Shown: one piece after another, positions 51,921 through 64,000 of the stretch
Layout: the number at the start of each line of letters is the position of its first letter
Numbering within the stretch: position 1 is the stretch's first letter
Position numbers and translations under genes: made by a program
Source of the DNA: Takifugu bimaculatus
Lineage: Eukaryota; Chordata; Actinopteri; Tetraodontiformes; Tetraodontidae
Assembly: GCA_004026145.2 (NCBI GenBank)
Contig: CP034990.1
Span: forward strand, 14,341,383-14,405,382
DNA length: 64,000 nucleotides
Direction of reading: 5' to 3'
The notes under the pieces: generated by a model
What the model saw: only the letters and a program-made list of their open reading frames with translations
What the model was told of the DNA's origin: nothing
Databases searched by the model: none

Positions 51921-54900
51921 ATGGACGCCAGTGACAACAAGGTAATATCTTTTTGTGGGTCTATTTTGTTGGGGTCTTGCTACACGGTTAGCCCGTTCAA
52001 GAAAAGCTAACGGTATACTGTTGTTGTATTAGGGCCCGAAATTGGGCTCTGCTTCGATGCACGACAATGTTGCTGAAATGTCACGGTGCGTTTCGAGGAT
52101 TTAAATAGCTATTTTAGTTTTTCTTTGTCGTACGGAAAAGAAGACGTGTTTGTGTTTTAATCAGTGAAGCGTCAGTGCATTTTGGCTAGAAAGCTAACAC
52201 CAGCTAATTGTGGTTGGTGTTCAAAACACGAATAACATTTTCCCCCGTCTTCATACGCAATTTTTTTGCATTTTCGATGGGTTTTCGTCATTATATAAAA
52301 TAAGTGTTGCCTGACGAAAATAAGAAAATCCTGACCGCAGAAAAGCAGCACATCTCTGTAATGTTATTGTGGCTAAAGCTAGTTATCTCAGTTGTCATTT
52401 GACGCTTCTGATTTTGTCTCAACCAGAGATACTTTGGCTGGTTCCATCATAAACTTATTTATGATGTACTTGGAGAGCTGTAAGGAATAAATTGTTTTCG
52501 GTGCGTGTTTGGGAGCGCGCTTGTGTCGGAAGAGGCGGTGAGGCTTGGTGGGTATCACCGGCGGAATGTCCGGTTCTTCTGCATGTTCGGCATTCCTCTG
52601 ACACGGTTTGCAATGCAGAAAGTTTAGTTTGTGTTCCGAGGCCTGCAGACAACAGCTGATGATTAAGTAAATCATGACGTCTTTTAGCTGACCGCTGATG
52701 ATTAATTAAATGATGACGTCTTTTAGTTCAAAGCACCACAACTTTCGGTGCAGAAAGGCATGTGATTAAAAGCGTTTACTCCCGGAATAAATGCTTGCAC
52801 AAACAGGACTGAGGAGATCAGTTGGCCTCCCAGTCTAATCTCTTTAGTTCTGTCTTCCCCAGCAGATGCACATCTGGGTCTGACCTCATTGCCTTGTTCA
52901 CAATCACAGCCACTGTGTCCTGTCTCAGGGTTTCACTGGTCAAATCAACAGGCTGACCCAGGCCAGCTCCTACAGGCATCCTCTTTTTAGTTGGATGTCA
53001 CTCTCCAGTATTTCCCCCCATGCACATTAAGCTGCTGGTCTGGCGGTATAATTAGCTTATCCTGTAGTGCTGTCCCTACTTTATCCTCTCAAACTTAATC
53101 CTACAACACCCTGGTTTAACTGTCAGGAACGACCATCCAGATTTGGTTCTCTTCATCTTCAGCAGCTTTGCAGATGTTTCACTTCCATCTTTAAGAAGTC
53201 TGGTTCTGGCTGTACAATCTGCATCATGAGCCAAGGCTCGTTTTTACCTAAATTACCTAAAGTCGGAGAATCACCGACTCTCCGTAACCGTGGGAGACAA
53301 TAGGATGACTGTGACAGCAGCTGGCCACACTGATGGATCTATTCATGCATCACTGATCACTGTGAGGAGGATTCTTTGTGTTCTGAACTCTGTCACCCCG
53401 TGTCATTCTGTATAAAATGGAACATTATTTTAATGTGACCTCTTGGATGTAGATTATGCCTTCAGTCAGACCACTGACTCTAAAAATGAATGAACGAGAA
53501 GAGTGGGTAAAGTCAGAAAATAATATTTATTTGTTTGTTTATTCAAACCCAACCTGGAAGCGTCTTGTTAGTGCAATGTTGTCCATTCACTTCCTACTAA
53601 CTGCCTTCCAAATTAAGTAAATACTACCTTAGATATGTCCCTTAAGTGTTGAAAGTGATCGTGCTTGAGTGTGTTTTCCCCCCTATAATCTATAATGTTT
53701 CATTTTTTTGTCCTACTGGTTCTGGCTTTAAATATGGAAGCCCACAACCTCAGAAAACATAAAATTAAACTTTATTCTGCCTCTACCTCATTTGTAAATC
53801 TGTCATTTTTTTTACCTAAATCCAGAGTAAATGGATGGATATCAATAAAATCAGTGCTTTCAAGGCCATTCATATAATTTATTGGCCTTCTGTATTCCTG
53901 CCTTTGCAAGCAACGACTGTTATTCTTTCAAAAATCTAGTTGTTTTTTGTGCTGAGCCAGAAGGCAAAGCTCTCAATCTATTGGTCAATCTTGGTTCCTA
54001 CCCTCACCTGTGTTCGTGAGCCATGGGTCATCCCCAAAAGAACAAGGACACAGATACAAGAGGAAAAATGGCCTTTCTTTGCAGGGTTGCTGTCACCCTG
54101 TCCCCCTTAGACACGGTACATCTTCTTTAGAGATAAGATGAGCAGCTCAGTCATTCCGGAGACACTCGGACTAGAACTGTTGCTCTTGAGCGTAGAGAGG
54201 AGTCACATGAGGTGCACTAGACCTCCATATTATAATTTGAGAACCGCCCAGTGTGTTGAAATGTGTAAAAGCACTTAATGAATCTGTTGAAAAAGATGCC
54301 CAGTATAAAATACTCTGACCACTGTGACGGTAATGACTCTTCTTGTGTCTTTCTGCAGGATGTAAAGCTTTCAGCCGAAGTAGAGCCATTTATCCCGCAA
54401 AGGAAAGGTCTTGACGGAACTCTAGTGGGCATGAGTCTTTCTGGAGAGGCAGGTGGAGTCAGTGGAGGGGTGGAAACCACTCCCATACCCAGCTACCTCA
54501 TCACCTGCTACCCTTTTGTCCAGGAGAACCAACCTAACAGGTAGTGTCAGTATGTCAGGGCAGGGGTCACTATCAGAATGGATGAAACTCTGAACCAATG
54601 CCCTTCTGAGTGCTTGAATCACATCATTGAGAGTTGTTGATATGTTTGGCAGAGAGACATTGCTTTTTCCTTTTGCAGTCTGGGAGATCCTGTGTCCCCA
54701 ATTTGTGGTGCCAGAACAATCAGATCTTCACAAATCTTTTAACACCACATCCTTAATGTTATTTGAAAGAAGAGATCAGAATCAGATCCATTAAACAACA
54801 TATTCAGTACGAACCAATGGTTTTTACTATGGATGGAAACATTTAGGGAGCCTCTAGAGTGAACGTGGAACCACAGTTTATATTTTAGTGGCTCTTTCTT

Positions 54901-55027
54901 TGTCCAGAATGATCTACTGCGTCCTGCACACATCCGTTCCTTTGTTTGCCTCCGTTCCCTATTTGAATGCAAGGAAATGCTTTGGCTGTGAAAATGTCAT
55001 GTAGATTGTAATCAAGAGTTCTGCCCA

Positions 55028-55100
<73 letters not shown>

Positions 55101-58100
55101 CACACACACATGCACACAAACCACAAGACACCAAACACCATGACACAAAATTACAGATGTAGCTCTATTGTCACTGTGGTCTTTAGTAACTCACTTCACT
55201 TCAATCAAGTGGTGTTTTACATAAGGAAAATGACATATAAACCGCTTGACGTGACATTTTGACAGTAGTTTGAAGTGGGGTGCTGCTAGTTTAAACTGTT
55301 TTTAGTTGTTTTTCTATACAACAGTCAATCAGAGGATTCCATTTAACCTAATATAACTTCTCCGGTGCGTTTTAGGCAACATCCTATGTATAACGGAGGG
55401 GAGCTGCGCTGGCAGCAGCCTAACCCCAGCCCTGGTGGATCATACCTGGCCTACCCCATCTTGTCCTCCCCCCAGCCTCCTGTCTCCAATGACTATGCTT
55501 ACTACCAGATTATGCCTGCTCCCTGCCCACCTGTGATGGGCTTCTACCAGCCCTTCCATGGTGCTTATGCAGGACCCATGCAAACTGGAGTGGTCAGCCC
55601 CGTCTCTGCAGATGTCAGCGAAAGGCCGCTGCCCCTGGGGTTGCCGTATGGGATGGCCAGTCAGAGGGGGAGAGGCATGGTCCGACCTAATGTTCTCTCA
55701 AAGGTAGAGCATAATACTCATTATGAATGCAGTGCGTTATTGTACCACAATATCACATGTCATCTTCATTGTGTTACGTGATCTTGTGAAAGTTTTATTT
55801 ATTTTTTCCAGCAACAGTTGGGAATATGTCAGTCTCCAAGAGGTCGCAGGCCTCCAACCAGGAGTGTGGCCGTGCAGAAGGAGGTTTGTACCTTCAGTCC
55901 TGATGGAAGGACCAAGACAGTCATGTTGGTGGATGCAGCTCAGCAGACTGGTAAGAGGTCCACAACAGTATTAAGCTCCTTTTTTTTTTTTTTTAATTAA
56001 AAGCCACCTGGAGTGACACTATTTGGATGGTGAATATCCAGCTTTGTGTTGCCAGTGACCTTCGTTAGCCATGTAACTGGAAGGAACATGAAGCCCAAAA
56101 CTTTCCAGCCTTTGTTGTGATAAGATGCTTGCGCTGTCAGGAATCTGTCCTGTGGACAAGGAAGCAGGGTAACTGCTAAAAACAAAGTCTTGTCTTACAG
56201 GTCTATGCTCAAAAACGTTTGCGTAAAAGCACAGGAATGCAGAATGTCCTGTTGCAGAGGTTTGCGTCTTTGCTACTTATAATGTCAACAATTATCAAGC
56301 GTGTCCTCATAAACTCGATTACCAGTACTCCTAAGGCGTAAATTTTGAATTCAGGCCAAAGTGAAACTGGTCCAAATATGTCCAGCTTATCCTCTGATTC
56401 ACTGACAGTATTTTTAGCTCTGCTAAAATTGTGATGTATTTAGTTTTGGTGTTATTTTGTGCTCAGATTTTCCTGGCGAGGTGTCAGGACGGAGCGCCGT
56501 TGAGCGGGTGAGCCCCCTCTTGTGGAAGTCCCGAACCAAGAGACGACGAGCGTCTAATTCAGGTGAAATCTACAGCGAGCAGGGCGCCACTGAGGCGGAC
56601 ATCGACAGTGACAGCGGCTATTGTAGCCCTAAACACAACCAGGCCCAAGGAGCAACGCAGCGAACAGAGAATACAGCAGCGTCTACGGTAGGTCTTCCAC
56701 TGACCTTCAGCCCCAGACCTAATCAGTGGTGATCACACGGATGTGCTGCGTTGTGTTCAGTGGTTCTTCCACGATGAAGACAAGATGGCGATAAAGTAAA
56801 AATAGATAGGCGATAATGGAAACAATGAGGAAATGTAGGTTTTGTTCTACTACTGTTAGTGGTGGCAATTTGAAACTGCAAGGCTGCTTTAAAATGGGGA
56901 CGTATCTTGGAAAAAGACTTATATAAGTCTATAAGTATAACCAGCCAAAGACTTGGCTTTTTTTAACAAAAAAATCTGTTGTGATTAAAGCACTACAGGT
57001 ACAATTTACTATATGTATGGAAAATATATGAATCTACGTTAGGCACAAGTAGGGCCCAGTTATTGGTGTCATTTCCTTCAGTATTAAAAGCATGTACTGT
57101 AGCATGTTTTATACTGTACATGCTACAGCTCACTGATCTGTTCTTTCTATGTTTTCTGTATTTAAAGGGAGTTGAAGCTGGTGTGATGACAGGTAAGTTT
57201 GATGGCTGTCCCATAGATCTGCATGGTTTTCTATCGCTATGTCATGGGTATTATATTTTTCCTGAGTTTTTGTGTTTATTCTAAATCCCCCAGCAGGTAC
57301 ATGGGTAAACGTAACCTCCCGGCCCCTCCAAAAATCTTGGGGAGACAGGAATGGTCAGTTTTATCGAGCCGGCCAAAGGAAGAATCCTGAGCAGAGGAAC
57401 TTCTCACAGGTAAACATCCCATAAATTCTACTATCCAACAACATTTTCTGAAGTAACTGTAGTTTGGAAGAGTAATACTGGTTACTCTTCCAAACTACAG
57501 TTACTGCTAGTAAATGGAAAAAAAAACACAGTTATTGCTCTTATTAACCATAAATGAAGAACTGTAGCCAAATAAGTGCAAAACCAAATGTATTTTATTT
57601 TGAAAATAACAAAGCTGCACGTTTTACTGTTATCACTGAACAATAGTGAAGACTAAAAAAATTCTGCCTTTCAGGATTTCCACAATGGATATACAGGGCA
57701 CGGGCCATCTAACCAATCAGAACCAAGGATACAGCCAGCAGTGGCCACCCCAGAGCCCCTCTATTTTGAGGTGAGAAAAACAAATTTAAGTTTAGCATTT
57801 TTCAGATTATTTTTTTTTTTAAATATAAAATGTATTTTTCTTTGTCAGGATGAAGATGAGTTCCCAGATTTAACCAATGAAAGGGGTGTCCAGCGCAACA
57901 CAAGACCAGAATCTAACTCCATGCAAACGCACATCCAGCCTAAATTGCCCAAAAACCTGGTAGGGAAAGGTTCTGTCGGAAGGCACCTCCCCCACCATAA
58001 TACAGTTCATTTATTTCAGTCATAGATTCCAATTTTCTTTAAAGTTACACCCTTTGCATTTGGAATTCATTAGTTTAGCCAACTTTCAGTGATTGAATTG

Positions 58101-61100
58101 TTGTTCAAACCCCTAAATGAACAATTATTTGTGTCTGTGTTCATCGCAGCTGGAAAACTTACCAGAAAACTCCCCTATCAACATCGTGCAGACGCCCATT
58201 CCTATTACAACCTCTGTTCCGAAGAGAGCCAAGAGCCAGAGGAAGAAAGCATTGGCTGCAGCTTTGGCCACCGCACAGGAGTATTCTGAAATCAGCATGG
58301 AACAGAAGAAATTACAGGTATAAACATTCATTACCTATAGTATTACACATTGCTTGCCTGTTTGTTTAACTTTCCACACCCGACAGGAGACGTTCACTAA
58401 AACGGCAGGGAAGAAGAGTAAAACATCTGTGGAGCTGGACTTGGGAGACATGTTGGCAGCTTTAGAGAAACAGCAACAGGCCATGAAGGCCCGACAGCTC
58501 AACAACACCAAGCCTTTGTCTTTTACAGGTAGGCATTCATTAACCTGTCAGGCACGCAATGTGCACAACTAATCTTCCTTACTAAATCCTAAATCCTTAC
58601 TCCAAAATTCCTGCTAACTCTGCTGCAGTTGGAACGACGTCTCCATTCCACGGGATCTGGTTCCAACAGCATGTCGTCCATGTTGAAGGGTCAGCAGCAG
58701 CCATACTCAGCCCCACATAATCCTCTGGATTCCACTGCTCCGCGCGTCAAGAGAGGGAAGGAGAGAGAGATCCCCAAAGTGAAACGGCCAACAGCCCTCA
58801 AGAAGGTTCAGTGATGGAAGATGATATATCCGCTCCATTGGGGAACACCTAAATTGATGAATCTGTGTTTTTTCATAGATTATCTTAAAGGAACGTGAGG
58901 GGAAAAAAGGTAAAACAAGTGTGGACTCAGAGTCTTCGGGCCAGGAGGAGAACAGGGAAGAATGTCTGCATTTTACAGATGATCTGACACAAGAACCCAC
59001 TTCACAAGATGGTGAGGCTGTTTTATGACTGAGTGAAATCACATTTATTTGACCCATGAGGGAATCTTTAGTTTTTTTAAATTCTGGGTCTTCCCTTTCA
59101 CTCCCAGAAAATGGCCTGAGTGTGCCGAGCGATACGTCCCTCTCCCCAGCCAGTCAGAACTCTCCCTACAGCATCACCCCGGTATCTCAGGGTTCTCCGG
59201 CCAGCTCTGGCATCGGGAGTCCTATGGCTTCAAACGCCATCACCAAGATCCACAGTCGTCGCTTCAGAGAGTGAGTGTGCACACTCCCACATGTGAGAAT
59301 CAAGAATGTCAATCTGGGTGAGCGATGCTGGAACCCCCAGCATCGAAAAAAACCAGTGCTGGTTCCAGTTGACAGAGTGGTGTTTGTAAAGAGCCCTGTA
59401 GGGTGTAGCGCACATTGTCCCCTCTCTGCCAGAATGTATGCCTGTGATGACAGACCAAGCTTTGTCCAGCTCTATCCTCAGCTGTGGTCCTATTGTCCCA
59501 TCCCACCCTTGTCGAACAGATGCATTTAAAGCATCCGAAGACTCCAGAGACCAAGCTCCTCCTCTCAGCGCTTAACTCCTGCACAATCGTCCCTCAGGCC
59601 ACTCCACGTCAAACTTCCGATTGTTGTTTCATCAAACCACAAAGCAGCTTGTGGGAAGAAAAGGGGTGGGTTAATTTAGAGGGGTCAGGTCACAGCCAAC
59701 TAAACCGAAATACGCATAATCAGCAAGCAGGGAGATGTCCGACTACAATTGAAAATTCGCTCATTGTGGCCTGGAAGGCCGTATGGAAGGCTTCACAGGG
59801 CCTCAAAACACTTTAGTAACCTCTTTACTTCATTATTACGTAATAAATCAATTCTTTGAGATTTTGATTGTTAGCGAATGGTAAGACTATATGTTCTTTT
59901 CCTCACCCCTCATCCCCTTCCCCTGCAGGTACTGTAACCAGGTGCTGAGTAAGGAGATCGATGAGAGCGTGACTTTGCTCCTGCAGGAACTGGTTCGTTT
60001 CCAAGAGCGGGTCTACCAGAAGGATCCCACAAAGGCCAAATCCAAGCGGCGCCTGGTCATGGGGCTCAGAGAGGTCACCAAGCACATGAAGCTACAAACC
60101 ATCAAATGTGTCATCATCTCCCCTAACTGCGAGAAGATCCAGGCCAAAGGTGAGTGGTTTTGTGTTGTTTTTTGGGAAGAAAGAACAAAAAAAAAAACCT
60201 CACTTATTTGTTTATTATGTTTCAGGTGGTCTGGATGAAGCCTTGTATAATGTCATCGCCATGGCTCGAGAACAGGAGATCCCATTTGTGTTTGCTTTGG
60301 GCAGAAAAGCTCTCGGACGATGCGTCAACAAGCTGGTGCCTGTCAGCGTGGTCGGCATTTTTAACTTTTCCGGAGCTGAGGTCAGAGACTGTCAGAGAAG
60401 AGAAGCTTAAGGGCTGTTCCTCACTAATCTGTTCTTATTTCTTATTTCATACAGTGACTCTTTCTCTTTCAGAGTCTCTTCAACCAGCTGGTTTCTCTTA
60501 CTGAAGAAGCCAGGAAGGCCTATAAAGACATGGTGTCAGCTCTGGAGCAGGAGCAGACTGAGGAAGCTCTGAAGAATGAAAAGAAGGTCCCACACCAAAT
60601 GGGTCATTACCGGAACCATTCTGCTGCCTCTGCTGTCTCTTTTTGCTCCATTTTCTCCGAACCCATCTCAGAGGTCAACGAAAAGGAGTATGGTAAGCAT
60701 TAGGAACTCCAGTTTGTTATTTTTTGGGGGGGAGTTTGATGAGAAAATGGAGAATAACCAACAAGCCAACTATTTCAGAGACGAACTGGAGGAGTATGGT
60801 CGAGACATCAGATGCCTTGGAGCCATTGGAAACTGAGCCGAGTCGACCCGCACGATCAACCAACCAGAAGGAGAGTGATGTTTTGGCAGCCAGCTCTGGC
60901 GGCGCTCCATCTGGCTCCACCGCTGCCCAGCCCAGGGCAGCACCCCCAACACAGGGCACAGGGGAGAAGGAAGAGGTCCGTGTGGACGACCGGCTGGAGC
61001 TGGCCTCTCAGCAGAGCACAGAGACGGGCTCTTTGGACGGGAGCTGCAGGGGCCCCCTGAACTCCTCCATCACTTCCACCACTTCCACCCTGGTGCCTGG

Positions 61101-61401
61101 CATGTTAGAGGAAGCAGAGGAGGAGGAAGAGGAGGAGGACGACTACACTCCCAAGCCCGTTTCGGTGGAGCCCACCCGCAGCAGCCGCATTGAATCATGG
61201 GTGTCTAAGACCCTGGAGAACCTGCAGTTAGGAAAGAGCCAGGACAGCACAGAAGAAGAAGAGGAGGAGGAGGAGGAGGAGGAAGAAGATGATGATGATG
61301 ACAGAGGGCAGAGTGATGCTGAGGAGGACTTGGACTCAGCAGACGTCACAGAGGCATCAATGTCAAGCAAAGAGAAGGTGGAAGCAAAGCTTCCTGGATG
61401 A
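51921..61401 (+). CDS. secisbp2l: SECIS-binding protein 2-like, one apparent frameshift in exon 12
   Basis: Eighteen coding exons: 51921-51941, 54359-54540, 55376-55703, 55812-55950, 56467-56687, 57168-57192, 57297-57409, 57675-57770, 57849-57959, 58150-58317, 58387-58528, 58629-58805, 58879-59011, 59108-59270, 59929-60149, 60226-60380, 60473-60692 and 60779-61401. The product would be 1078 residues; human has about 1100. Segments match SECISBP2L throughout: VKLSAEVEPFIPQ, ADIDSDSGYCSPKH and the SECIS-interaction region NSPINIVQTPIPITTSVPKR near 420-440. An L7Ae/Gadd45 RNA-binding domain at about 690-798 includes RRLVMGLREVTKHMKL and FALGRKALGRCVNKLVPVS. The tail is acidic, with long Glu/Asp runs. 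The protein binds selenoprotein SECIS elements but supports Sec insertion poorly compared with SECISBP2. Exon 12 carries one base too many (GGG at 58652-58654). Exon 7 has a tandem CAGCAG acceptor at 57291-57296. Confidence 0.96.
51942..54358 (+). other. secisbp2l: secisbp2l intron 1
   Basis: A 2.4-kb first intron, bounded by GTAATA and TTCTGCAG. It contains a 39-base tandem duplication (52655-52732). No nested gene was recognised. Confidence 0.6.
52655..52732. repeat. 39-base tandem duplication
   Basis: Two copies beginning GCTGATGATTAA at 52655 and 52694, each containing ATGACGTCTTTTAG, with a few mismatches between them. Each copy carries a CRE half-site-like TGACGTC. Confidence 0.85.
55029..55098. 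repeat. (CA)n microsatellite in secisbp2l intron 2
   Basis: About 35 uninterrupted CA units, followed by degenerate CA repeats to about 55120. Reverse-strand reading frames here are repeat artefacts. Confidence 0.95.
57452..57505. repeat. Perfect 24-bp inverted repeat with 6-base loop
   Basis: Arm 57452-57475 (starting AGTAACTGTAGTTTGGAAG) is exactly complementary to 57482-57505 (ending CCAAACTACAGTTACT). The loop is TACTGG. It lies in secisbp2l intron 7. Confidence 0.95.
61238..61302. repeat. secisbp2l: Coding GAG/GAA/GAT repeat (poly-Glu/Asp)
   Basis: A run of GAA, GAG and GAT codons in the last secisbp2l exon encodes an uninterrupted Glu then Asp stretch. A second, shorter acidic run is near 61110-61145. 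In-frame length variation is expected here. Confidence 0.85.
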
Positions 61402-63735
61402 CGACCTCACAGGAATTAATTTGCTCTGTTGCACTCACCATTCACCTGTCTTCACAGCAGCTTCTGTCTCCGTAACCCCTGACAACCAGACATAATCTCA
61501 GGTACCCAAAAGTCATCTGACCAAAACACACATCATGGAAACACACACCAAACAGCCAGGACCGTTTCAAGAGTTAATAAGACTTTAAAAAAAAAAACAA
61601 AAAAAACATTCTCTTAACAATTAAAAAAATAAAAAAAGTAAAATCTACAACATTAATTTTGTTTTTATTTCATTTTAGAACTTATTTTTTTTTAACTCAC
61701 AGGTTACAGTTGGAGTAAAACTGTCATAGGAATCTACACCAAAACCTCTGATTAAATGCTCTTTTAAACAAAGGCGACGCCCTCAGTTCTGCTCACACGT
61801 TAACCTGCAACACTTGAATCCATTTCCCTCCTGTTATTTTTACAGTCGGGGATGTTTGTGACGGCAACTGACTAGAGCTGAGTTGAACTGTTTGTAGTTC
61901 ACGCGGGAACCTTTTCAGTACCTGTCTCACTTTACAAAGAGCGTGGAAGATCGCAGCTCTGCTAGTATTAGTGTGACTGTGTCGTGCATGCACATATTGT
62001 ATTTAACCTTACTTTTGCAGAGCTTTATCTTTATAAATATTTTTTTTAAAGTCTGGCTGCTTTACATGTGAATGGGAGATGTGTGCTTTCTTGTCTTTGT
62101 TGGACTCATTGACGTTTTCTTCCTAAAATATAAAAGTGTCAGGGGTTCTGTCTTTCCAACGAGACTGCTCCCATCTGTCTTCAGTGTTTTAAAAAACAAA
62201 AAGCAAGAGGCGCGTCTGCATCCAGATAATTCAAACAACTTCTAAGAAGCCCAATAAGCTTTGTGTATATAAAGTCTGTGTGGCTGCGGCGTGCACCAGT
62301 CTTATACTGGTTTTGGTGTAATTGAGAGCTTTTTCTCCCACAGGAATCGATTCAGTTTAAGCCAATCTCATCCTCTGTATTCAGCTGATTAACTTTTTGT
62401 ATCAACATTAAATCATTCCATTTGGAATAGTGTGCTATTGTGTTCATAACAGCAGATCTCAGTAACTGAATGGATTGGAAACGCAGCCGTTCACTGCTGT
62501 ACTGCTTTTACACGTTGGTATTAGTTTGATGTGTTGACCTCTAATGAAATTACTCCAGTGCCCTTATCTTTAGTGGCGGCAGCCTCCAGCCACGGCAGAG
62601 TAGAGCGGGACGTCACCACAGTCGGGCACACGCACCACAGACCGCTGTAAATAAACCTGTATAAAAGAGTCAGTCAGTTGTATCCAATAAAAACAATCAC
62701 CACTTTGAAGCCATTTGATAGGTAACCATTGGAAACCAAGTTGATCGTGACAGTGAGATTTCAGCCAGTCAGTTTGTGATTCTCTATTTTTTTTGGTTTT
62801 TCTTCTTCTTTTTTTTTTTTTTAGTTTCTTTTTGTTTTTATGCAGTGTCGGGCTGTTTGCAATGTGAAGCCCAGAGCGGACGGACTTGATATTGTACTTT
62901 AAGATCATGAAGGTATTTCCCGTTTGAAAATAAGGTACGCAGCGTGTAAACTTTGTTGTTGCTATGACTTCCATCAAAGTGTTTAAAGCGTGTTAACTGA
63001 CTGCAAGCGTGTACGTGTGTGTGAGTTTGCACTATGTAAATATGTACTGGTAAATGTCTTGTAACTAATGTGAACAGCAACAAAAAAAATGGTTTGATGA
63101 AGTTTTTTCTTTTACGTGCTCCTCATCTTTATATGGATGTTTGGACTGTCTCCTTTAGACTGTACATGATTAGTAACGTTGTTAGAGGATGTTTCTCATA
63201 ATCCTGTTATCCTTACCCTTTATGGATGATTATTAACATCATTAAAATATTGTTTATGTAAAGTTTATGTCTTGAGCCTTATCTATTATTTGTTAACTTG
63301 TTGCACCACTGAAACAAAAGGAAACGACTAATATGAAGATTAGATTTGCGATTTGAGGCATTGATCCATTGGTTATTGAATTGTCCTTGTGTAATGGCGC
63401 CGATTGGCCACTAGATGGAGACCAAGCTCAGCTAAGTTTTAATATAGCGTGAGATATACAGTAAACGCTGGTTTAATTCTGAGGTATATCTCGTTTATTT
63501 CCACAAATAAAAGTACAGTTTCACGATTTACAATGTAACATCATCTAAAAAAGTCACTGCCCCTATACATTATATATAATTACTTTGAAAAATACCCACT
63601 TATCCCAGAGTGACCGCAGTTTGCAAACACAAGCTGATCTGAACCAAAGGTACGCTGATTGTTAAATCCTCCATCTGATATGCCCTCAGGTACTTATTTA
63701 GAATGCTATTTAAAACATCCTATACATGTAATAAA
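61402..63735 (+). other. secisbp2l: secisbp2l 3' UTR and downstream sequence
   Basis: Long non-coding sequence with several AATAAA hexamers on the + strand (62650-62655, 62686-62691, 63730-63735) and A-rich tracts near 61587-61640. The 3' UTR probably ends at one of the 62.6-kb signals, but this cannot be decided from sequence. Confidence 0.4.
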
Positions 63736-64000
63736 ACTCCAGTCAATCTACACTCTTTAGAGGCTTAATTGCCTAGAAAGTGCGACTTTAACTTCGTTTT
63801 TGCGTCCCAGAGTGCATCTACTGTGTTGGGTCTTCTGTGCATGTACCTTCAGCATGAGTCACCCTGCTCCTGTGTGATTGGCTGCTAGTCTATGAGCAGG
63901 GGAGGGGGGTCTTGTCAATCTCTCCCTCTGCTTCTCTCACACATTCATCCGCAATGAGAAAAGAGTTTCATTCAGTAAAAAAAAAAAAAAAGAGCGGTCA
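63736..64000 (+). promoter_or_regulatory. Possible promoter of a gene beyond the right edge
   Basis: The composition becomes GC-richer near 63840-63950, with an inverted CCAAT box (ATTGG, near 63877) and a pyrimidine-rich initiator-like stretch. No coding exon can be assigned before the window ends. Weak evidence. Confidence 0.2.

Noticed and set aside
54885..55148. Cys/Val-rich minus-strand frame
   Set aside because: It is the translation of the (CA)n tract in secisbp2l intron 2.
60724..61401. Single 225-codon open frame as an independent gene
   Set aside because: It is the last exon of secisbp2l. The true exon starts at 60779 after TTTCAG and joins in phase to the preceding exon.

Overview
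This window is vertebrate nuclear DNA, most likely from a teleost with a compact genome. The evidence is spliced genes with short GT-AG introns, many CA/GT microsatellites, and eight genes that can be matched exon by exon to vertebrate families. No phage, plasmid, CRISPR or bacterial operon structure is present. The species cannot be named from sequence alone.

Layout, left to right: the last two coding exons of the zinc transporter slc30a4 (+); the small mitochondrial gene nmes1/C15orf48 (-), with a miR-147 hairpin in its 3' UTR; the AAA+ ATPase gene spata5l1/afg2b (-); nnt, the mitochondrial transhydrogenase, with all 21 coding exons (+); dtwd1, a tRNA modification enzyme (-); fgf7 (-); a short spliced gene I do not recognise (-, about 33.2-38.3 kb); a mostly non-coding interval of about 10 kb; cops2, a COP9 signalosome subunit (+); and secisbp2l, a SECIS-binding protein 2-like gene (+). 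The right edge may hold the promoter of a further gene.

Gene content corresponds mainly to human 15q21 (SLC30A4-C15orf48-SPATA5L1 and DTWD1-FGF7-COPS2-SECISBP2L). The exception is nnt, which in human sits beside FGF10 on 5p12. The window therefore looks like a mix of the FGF7 and FGF10 paralogous blocks. GALK2 and FAM227B, which lie between COPS2 and DTWD1 in human, were not found here.

The genes share no pathway, although nmes1 and nnt both act at the inner mitochondrial membrane. Five apparent single-base indels break otherwise well conserved exons in spata5l1, fgf7, cops2 (two) and secisbp2l. Because cops2 is almost invariant and essential, residual sequencing or assembly indels are a better explanation than pseudogenisation. 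The items most worth a second look are the nested pre-miR-147, the unrecognised gene, a perfect 24-bp hairpin in a secisbp2l intron, and the stop codon/poly(A) signal overlap in spata5l1.
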